Assembly (NCBI GenBank): GCA_030617125.1
Contig: JAUWWA010000137.1
Coordinates: 1 to 5,863 of the forward strand
DNA length: 5,863 bases
Source: Pirellulales bacterium
GTDB taxonomy: Bacteria; Planctomycetota; Planctomycetia; Pirellulales; Thermoguttaceae
Direction of reading: 5' to 3'
The notes beneath the pieces were generated by a model. That model was not told where the DNA came from. It ran no database searches and saw only the letters and a program-made list of their open reading frames with translations. Of the stretch, positions 1-3,879 are shown piece after piece; positions within the stretch are counted from its first letter, which is position 1; each line of letters starts with the position of its first letter. Position numbers and translations under genes: made by a program.

Positions 1-16
1 CCAGCCATTCAGGCCG

Positions 17-2038
17 CTATGCCGCGACAGGGTCGGCCCCCTCATCGGGGGAATCGGACTTGACTTGGTGTAGCCGCCGGTAGAGATCGCACCGTGAGAG
101 CAGTTCCTCGTGCGTGCCGACGTCCAGGATCGTCCCCGACTCCATCACCACGATCTGATCGGCCAGCCGGAGCACGCTCGTGCGATGCGTGATGATCACG
201 GCGGTGCGGTCGCGGATAAACTCCTCGAGCACCTGCTGGATCATCCGTTCGCTCTCGGGGTCGACCTGGCTGGTGGCTTCGTCGAGGATAATGATGGCCG
301 GGTCGCGGAGTATGGCCCGGGCCAGCGCGATTCGTTGCCGCTGACCGCCGGATAGCCGCCCGCCCATCGCACCGGCGAGTGTCTCGTAGCGGTCGGGTAA
401 CTCGTTTTCGATGAATTCATGGGCGTGTGCCCGTTTGGCCGCCGCGATCACCTGCTCGCGCGTTGCAGTGAGCGATCCGTAGCGGATGTTGTTGAAGATC
501 GTATCGTTGAACAGCAGCGTTTCCTGGGTGACGATTCCGATTTGGCGCCGCACGTCGCGCAGGCGCGCGTCGCGAAGCGAAATACCGTCTATGCGGACGG
601 TGCCGGCCGTGGGATCGTAGAAGCGGGGGATCAAGTTCACCAGCGTGCTCTTGCCGCAGCCGTTAGGGCCCACCACCGCGATCGTCCGCCCGAAGGGAAT
701 CCGCAGGTGGATATCGTTCAGGACCGGCTGGTCGTCGCGGTAGGCGAAGTCGACGCCGTCGAAGACGATGTCGTGCCGGTGTCGCCCAAGCGTGACGGGT
801 TGTTCGGACTCCTTGATCTGGGGTTCGCGATCGAGCCGGGTATAGATCCGCTCGCTGGCGGCCGCCGCGCGTTGCAGCCGGGTGAACACGTCGGCGAACT
901 TCCGCATCGGGTCGGCCGCTCCCGCCAGCAGCCCGTAGAACATCAAGAGCGCCCCGATACTCAGCGGTCTCGCGCTCATGCGAATGCCCAGCAAGTGCGT
1001 TTCGTTCGACAGCACCAGGTATGCTCCGGCCAACAGCGCCAGGCAAATAGTCACGATTCCCATTACTTCGGTGATCGGCCGGGAGAGGGAGTCGTATCGG
1101 GCGATGCGCATGGCTTTCTTGTAGTATTGCTTGCTTCGGCGGTGGAAGTGGTTGCGTTCCCGGCGTTCGTTGGTGAAGGCCTTGACGATTTTCACGGTGC
1201 GGAAGGTCTCTTCCAGGGTGGTGTACATTTCGGCCATCTCTTCCATGGCGCGGCGGTTGGCGCGCTTGAGCATCTTGCTGAGCCAATGGATCAGCATTGC
1301 GGCCACCGGGGCGACGATCAGCGAGAGCAGCAGCAACTGCCAGCAGATCAGCGCGGCGCCGACCAGGCAGGCGACCATCTTCAGCGGCTCGCGGACCAAC
1401 TTGCCGAACATCGCCTCCAGACCGTGGGCCACGTTCTCCATGTCGTGCGTGAAGCGGCTCATCAGGTCGGCGGTGCCGTCGTTCGAGAAGGTGGCCAAGT
1501 CCATTCGCAGCGTGCGGCGATAGAAGAGCGTCCGCAAGTTGAACGTGCTCAGTTGCGCCAGGCGCGCTGCCAGGATGTTCTGCCCCATGAGAAACAGGTC
1601 CTTGACGATCGTGCCCAGAAGCAGCAGGCCGGTAATCAGGGCGAGCGTCTGGAAGGAGTCGTTGGGCAGATATGCGTTGATGTACGGTCTCAGCCGCCGG
1701 TAGGCCTGCTCGGCCTCTTGCTCGGCAACGATACGCGACGTGGCGATGGCGATTTTGGCTCGCACGTCGCGTTGCTGCTCGAGGGGGATATCGGCCAGTT
1801 GCCGCTCGAGCTGTTCCACCCGCTCGGTCGTCTCGACCACGGTCCGCTGCGAGCCGTCGATCTCTTCGTCGATCCATTCCTGGAGCGACTGGCCCTTGAA
1901 GACGACCTCGACGAACGGGTAGACGGCGCCGATATTCGCACCCCATAGAACCGCCACGGCCAACGCGCAAATGGCCGATCCGGCAAAGGTGAACTTGTAG
2001 TGAAATGCCAGGCGGAGCACCCGTGAGAAGCTCTTCAT
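17..2038 (-). CDS. ABC exporter, fused membrane and ATPase domains (MsbA/LmrA-like half transporter)
   Basis: A 673-residue type IV ABC exporter that would work as a homodimer in the inner membrane, using ATP to move a lipid, polysaccharide precursor or other hydrophobic substrate outward; the substrate cannot be read from sequence. Predicted membrane segments lie near residues 17-40, 129-152, 218-236, 238-252, 325-344 and 359-376. The nucleotide-binding domain is intact: A-loop Tyr433, Walker A GPNGCGKST (457-465), Q-loop Gln505, signature LSGGQ (562-566), Walker B IIILDEATS (582-590) with catalytic Glu587, D-loop SQVD, and switch His618. At 673 residues it is about 90 longer than typical MsbA, mostly from a charged helical stretch at 48-125 between the first two membrane segments. 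The ATG at 2038 has no good Shine-Dalgarno, but the protein begins in typical style (MKSFSRVLRLAF). Only 16 bases follow the stop, so no terminator can be assessed. Family call is firm; substrate is unknown. Confidence 0.95.
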   Translation of the reverse strand: MKSFSRVLRLAFHYKFTFAGSAICALAVAVLWGANIGAVYPFVEVVFKGQSLQEWIDEEIDGSQRTVVETTERVEQLERQLADIPLEQQRDVRAKIAIATSRIVAEQEAEQAYRRLRPYINAYLPNDSFQTLALITGLLLLGTIVKDLFLMGQNILAARLAQLSTFNLRTLFYRRTLRMDLATFSNDGTADLMSRFTHDMENVAHGLEAMFGKLVREPLKMVACLVGAALICWQLLLLSLIVAPVAAMLIHWLSKMLKRANRRAMEEMAEMYTTLEETFRTVKIVKAFTNERRERNHFHRRSKQYYKKAMRIARYDSLSRPITEVMGIVTICLALLAGAYLVLSNETHLLGIRMSARPLSIGALLMFYGLLAGAADPMRKFADVFTRLQRAAAASERIYTRLDREPQIKESEQPVTLGRHRHDIVFDGVDFAYRDDQPVLNDIHLRIPFGRTIAVVGPNGCGKSTLVNLIPRFYDPTAGTVRIDGISLRDARLRDVRRQIGIVTQETLLFNDTIFNNIRYGSLTATREQVIAAAKRAHAHEFIENELPDRYETLAGAMGGRLSGGQRQRIALARAILRDPAIIILDEATSQVDPESERMIQQVLEEFIRDRTAVIITHRTSVLRLADQIVVMESGTILDVGTHEELLSRCDLYRRLHQVKSDSPDEGADPVAA

Positions 2039-2071
2039 CAGCGGTCCATACGTGGAAATCGGCGTCGGTGT

Positions 2072-2097
2072 GCCGGCTCGTATCGGGCGGAGCCGGC
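2072..2097 (-). promoter_or_regulatory. Hairpin in the leader of the ABC exporter gene
   Basis: GCCGGCTC (2072-2079) and GAGCCGGC (2090-2097) form a perfect 8-bp GC-rich stem with a 10-nt loop. It starts 34 bases upstream of the exporter start codon and lies inside the predicted transcript. No T-run follows on the minus strand, so it is not a standard terminator. It could affect message stability or translation. The structure is plain; the role is inferred. Confidence 0.4.
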
Positions 2098-2118
2098 GTT
2101 GTGGGGGGTTGTCGGGGT

Positions 2119-2147
2119 CTTTTAGCAGATTTCACCACCAGGGCCAA
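2119..2147 (-). promoter_or_regulatory. Candidate sigma70-type promoter for the ABC exporter
   Basis: Reading the minus strand, TTGGCC (2147-2142) and TAAAAG (2124-2119) are separated by exactly 17 bases and match the -35 and -10 consensus at four of six positions each. Transcription would start near 2112, leaving a leader of about 74 nt. A dyad at 2143-2160 overlaps the -35 box, which would suit a repressor or activator site. The hexamers are weak, so this remains tentative. Confidence 0.35.
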
Positions 2148-2160
2148 TATCGACATTGGC
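2143..2160. promoter_or_regulatory. Dyad GCCAAT-N6-ATTGGC, candidate operator
   Basis: An 18-bp interrupted palindrome with perfect 6-bp arms. The central six bases continue the symmetry apart from one mismatched pair, so 8 of 9 half-site positions are symmetric. Its size suits a homodimeric helix-turn-helix regulator, and it overlaps the candidate -35 box of the ABC exporter promoter. No regulator gene is present in the window to pair with it. Confidence 0.3.
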
Positions 2161-2176
2161 GTATGTGCGCGGGGGG

Positions 2177-2250
2177 GTGGCTGGTGGCCGAGTGCAACGA
2201 AGCCCCAGGGCTGGCCGCGCTGGGGCATCGCTTCGCTTTGCCCCAGCCAC
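2177..2250. repeat. 74-bp near-palindromic intergenic element (REP/MITE-like)
   Basis: The ends are perfect 8-bp inverted repeats, GTGGCTGG (2177-2184) and CCAGCCAC (2243-2250). Inner arms GCCCCAG (2202-2208) and CTGGGGC (2220-2226) are also inverted. Aligned by hand, the left arm (2177-2208) and the reverse complement of 2220-2250 agree at about 25 of 32 positions with one gap. The right arm folds on itself as well: GCTGGGGCA and TGCCCCAGC (2219-2227, 2239-2247) form a 9-bp stem with an 11-nt loop. It starts 40 bases past the phosphoesterase stop and has no T-run, so it resembles a dispersed palindromic repeat more than a terminator. Other genomic copies are needed to prove it is a repeat family. 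Confidence 0.5.
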
Positions 2251-2289
2251 CGATGCCACTCGCAAGCCGTTGCGGCATAAGCGTTTACG

Positions 2290-3162
2290 CTATCCCAGTT
2301 TCTCGATCCGCTCGAGGACCTCCGCGTGGCTGAACTCCCGATCGGTCGGCAGGATCACGTAGCACGCCTGCTCGCCGCAGCAGTCGATGATAATCTGCAC
2401 GTCGTTCGGGGCGGCGAAACCCTCGGGGCAGGGGTCGTGACCGTTGATGAGCACCTTGGCGCCGAGTAGCTCGGCGAAGGCCCTGGCGTTCTCCGAGCGG
2501 TAATCGCGCCCCCAGACGAGTTGGAAGACGCCGGTCCGCTCCAGGTAGTCGCTCTCTTCCAATTCACGGGTGAAGACCGACTTGTCGAACTTCTGCGTGT
2601 CGACGTTTTCCGGCAGGCTGTGGGAGATAAACACTCCGCCGGGCAGACGCATGGCCAGCGGGCAACTCCGCAAGAACGCGAAAAACGCCTCCCGGACCTT
2701 CTCGATGGCCGGGCCGTACATCTGCTGCAATCCCAGCCGAAAAAGCAGGTTGAGCATCTGTTTGTTCTTTTGGATCGGGTAATCGGTCAGCTCGGCCAGT
2801 TCATGGTTGCCCAGAATGAAGTGAACCCGGTCGGGATACTTGGCCTTCAACTGGGCGACGTCCTCCAGCATGGTGTGCGACATACACCCACCGTTTTGCG
2901 GATACGTCGGCCCGCCGTGGCACACCTCCTGCAGCAGCAGATGTCGCCGCGGATTGCTGTCCAATGCGGCGGTTTTCTTGATCAGGTTGAAGTTCCGCCT
3001 GTGGCCGTGCAAGTCGCCGGTGACCATGACCTCCTCGGCCAACTCGGGAGTCAAGATAATGATGTTTCCCTCCAGGCCCGGCGTTTGGCGGCTGGCCTCG
3101 GTGGCTTTGGCGTAGGTGTCGATGACGTTCTCGATGTAGGCAATCGACGCAACCATGATCAC
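2290..3162 (-). CDS. Calcineurin-like metallophosphoesterase (PPP-type phosphatase fold)
   Basis: A 290-residue predicted cytoplasmic phosphoesterase; no signal peptide or membrane segment is seen. Metal-site motifs appear in the family order: GDLHGH (49-54, Asp50 and His52), GNHE (118-121, Asn119 and His120), FISHS with His181, and INGHDP with His242. This arrangement is closest to PPP Ser/Thr phosphatases and related bacterial hydrolases, so the substrate could be a phosphoprotein, a nucleotide or another phosphoester. The second motif, normally GDxVDRG, reads QEVCHGG at 78-84, so the bridging Asp is replaced by Glu79 and the DRG by HGG. The start is uncertain: GTG at 3162 gives MIMVAS, while the ATG two codons inside (3156) is a reasonable alternative; neither has a clear Shine-Dalgarno. 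It is divergent from the lipoprotein gene and 251 bp from the ABC exporter, so operon membership with the exporter is doubtful. Confidence 0.88.
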   Translation of the reverse strand: MIMVASIAYIENVIDTYAKATEASRQTPGLEGNIIILTPELAEEVMVTGDLHGHRRNFNLIKKTAALDSNPRRHLLLQEVCHGGPTYPQNGGCMSHTMLEDVAQLKAKYPDRVHFILGNHELAELTDYPIQKNKQMLNLLFRLGLQQMYGPAIEKVREAFFAFLRSCPLAMRLPGGVFISHSLPENVDTQKFDKSVFTRELEESDYLERTGVFQLVWGRDYRSENARAFAELLGAKVLINGHDPCPEGFAAPNDVQIIIDCCGEQACYVILPTDREFSHAEVLERIEKLG

Positions 3163-3242
3163 TCAACCGTATCAGCTTCGCGGCTGGCAAAAAAGGGGAT
3201 ATGCCGTCTCTTGCCCCGCTGTCGGGCTCAGAAAACAAGCGA

Positions 3243-3259
3243 GCCCCCTCGTTGGGGGC
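3243..3259. promoter_or_regulatory. GC-rich hairpin in the divergent intergenic region
   Basis: GCCCCC (3243-3248) and GGGGGC (3254-3259) form a perfect 6-bp stem around a 5-nt loop. It lies between the divergent phosphoesterase and lipoprotein genes, 81 bases from the former's start and 108 from the latter's. There is no T-run on either side, so a terminator is unlikely. A leader structure or regulatory site is possible. The rest of the 205-bp gap shows no convincing promoter for either gene. Confidence 0.3.
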
Positions 3260-3272
3260 ATGAAAGCGCCGG

Positions 3273-3298
3273 TTCTGACGATTTTCTGAATTCTGACG
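3273..3298. repeat. Short direct repeats TTCTGACG
   Basis: TTCTGACG occurs at 3273-3280 and 3291-3298, 18 bp apart start to start, with a shorter TTCTGA copy at 3284-3289 between them. The cluster is 70-95 bp upstream of the lipoprotein start and could be a tandem regulator site. Repeats this short can occur by chance. Confidence 0.25.
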
Positions 3299-3352
3299 GT
3301 TGTCGGACCGATGGTTTTGGTAGGAGTAGATAGAAAAATAACTGCTCGCGAA

Positions 3353-3357
3353 AAGGA
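3353..3357 (+). promoter_or_regulatory. Ribosome binding site deciding the lipoprotein start
   Basis: AAGGA ends 10 bases before the ATG at 3368. It supports that start over the in-frame upstream ATG at 3311, which would put 19 charged residues before the lipoprotein signal sequence. Confidence 0.6.
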
Positions 3358-3367
3358 TTCCTCAGAC

Positions 3368-3595
3368 ATGAAAAGCGTCTTCATAACGCTTGCGGGTGTT
3401 GTGGTCCTATCCGTGGTGACTGGTTGTTGCTGTCCGCTCGGCCCGTGCGGCGCCGGGTCATCCGGCGGAGCTTGCGCCGGCGCACCGGAAAACGGCGCAA
3501 GCTACGCGGCGACCGGGGCGATCACCTATCCCTACTACACCAGCCGCGGACCGCGCGACTTCCTCGCGACCAACCCCCGGAGCATCGGCCCGTAG
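3368..3595 (+). CDS. Small Cys/Gly-rich lipoprotein of unknown function
   Basis: A 75-residue precursor with a type II signal peptide: Lys2, a hydrophobic core at 4-17 and a lipobox VTGC with lipidated Cys20, leaving a mature protein of about 56 residues. The mature start is CCC, with further cysteines at 27 and 36, followed by a Gly/Ala/Ser-rich stretch (28-51). The tail (54-75) carries YPYYTSRGPRDF and NPRSIGP. From recollection, similar RGPRDF/NP.SIGP tails recur in short secreted planctomycete proteins, but this was not checked. The protein is probably anchored in the envelope; its function is unknown. The start at 3368 is chosen because the signal peptide begins there and AAGGA precedes it. 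An 11-bp perfect inverted repeat lies within the coding sequence at 3469-3503. It is followed by a candidate terminator and is probably monocistronic. Confidence 0.8.
   Translation: MKSVFITLAGVVVLSVVTGCCCPLGPCGAGSSGGACAGAPENGASYAATGAITYPYYTSRGPRDFLATNPRSIGP
3469..3503 (+). repeat. 11-bp perfect inverted repeat inside the lipoprotein gene
   Basis: AGCTTGCGCCG (3469-3479) and CGGCGCAAGCT (3493-3503) are exact reverse complements around a 13-nt loop. They encode part of the low-complexity Gly/Ala region (residues 34-46). The stem would be strong in the message. No T-run follows, so it is not a terminator. Confidence 0.45.
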
Positions 3596-3629
3596 GTCGC
3601 TTGCACCACCCGCCAATACGCTCTTGCGC

Positions 3630-3670
3630 CGGCCGGGCTCCCATCGTGGTGGATCCGGCCGTTTTCGTTT
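3630..3670 (+). terminator. Candidate intrinsic terminator after the lipoprotein gene
   Basis: CGGCCGG (3630-3636) pairs perfectly with CCGGCCG (3655-3661) to give a 7-bp GC stem, with partial extra pairing inside the 18-nt loop. It is followed at once by the T-rich tail TTTTCGTTT (3662-3670). It starts 35 bases past the lipoprotein stop, the expected place to end that transcript, and would insulate the downstream PPIase gene. Confidence 0.6.
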
Positions 3671-3726
3671 GCCCGGCATTTTCTTGGACGCCCTCGCGCC
3701 AAGATGCCTCTTCTCCTCAATCGGCC

Positions 3727-3755
3727 TTGTTTCGGCATGCGAGCCTTCCTATACT
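3727..3755 (+). promoter_or_regulatory. Candidate sigma70-type promoter for the PPIase-like gene
   Basis: TTGTTT (3727-3732) and TATACT (3750-3755) are separated by 17 bases. The -10 matches consensus at five of six positions; the -35 keeps only the TTG. It lies downstream of the candidate terminator and upstream of the inverted repeat. Transcription would begin near 3762, giving a leader of about 118 nt that contains that repeat. Confidence 0.5.
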
Positions 3756-3786
3756 GCCGCACCCGCAAATGAAGGCAAGCGAGGAA

Positions 3787-3854
3787 ACAGGCTACTTTTG
3801 GGGCCCCTGTTGCATGTGCGACGCGAATCCGTGCGGGCGAAAAAAGTAGCATGT
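3787..3854. repeat. Inverted repeat (ACAGGCTACTTTT type) in the leader of the PPIase-like gene
   Basis: Left arm ACAGGCTACTTTT (3787-3799) and right arm AAAAGTAGCATGT (3842-3854) are reverse complements at 12 of 13 positions, enclosing a 42-nt interval. Flanking GG (3783-3784) and CC (3857-3858) allow further pairing. The arms resemble the GGGACAGGCTACTTTTT-type repeats I recall as scattered between genes in diverse bacteria, sometimes near REP-type transposases; that link is recollection, and no transposase is present here. The right arm ends 13 bases before the Shine-Dalgarno of the next gene, so it probably forms part of that gene's leader. Confidence 0.5.
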
Positions 3855-3867
3855 CCCCCTATTCGAT

Positions 3868-3872
3868 GGAGG
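3868..3872 (+). promoter_or_regulatory. Strong Shine-Dalgarno for the PPIase-like gene
   Basis: GGAGG ends 7 bases before the ATG at 3880, which is optimal spacing and fixes that start. Confidence 0.8.
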
Positions 3873-3879
3873 AACCCAA

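Noticed and set aside
419..1948. 509-codon open frame on the plus strand, antisense to the ABC exporter gene
   Set aside because: Its translation is low in recognisable motifs and rich in His, Gln, Val and Arg, as expected from the complement of a GC-rich gene. The minus strand has all ABC motifs.
2036..2049. Three-codon mini-ORF (ATG GAC CGC TGA) whose stop overlaps the exporter start as TGATG
   Set aside because: Could allow coupled translation, but it has no ribosome site of its own and so short an ORF arises easily by chance.
663..2228. 521-codon open frame on the minus strand in another frame over the exporter gene
   Set aside because: Pro/Arg/Gly-rich out-of-frame shadow of the exporter with no domain.
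2219..2247. Hairpin as an intrinsic terminator for the phosphoesterase gene
   Set aside because: The stem is strong, but no T-run follows on the minus strand; it fits better as part of the 74-bp palindromic element.
2521..3333. 270-codon open frame antisense to the phosphoesterase
   Set aside because: Shadow of a gene with intact phosphoesterase motifs.
3311..3367. Upstream ATG extending the lipoprotein by 19 residues
   Set aside because: It would put a charged stretch before the lipoprotein signal peptide, and AAGGA is placed for the ATG at 3368.
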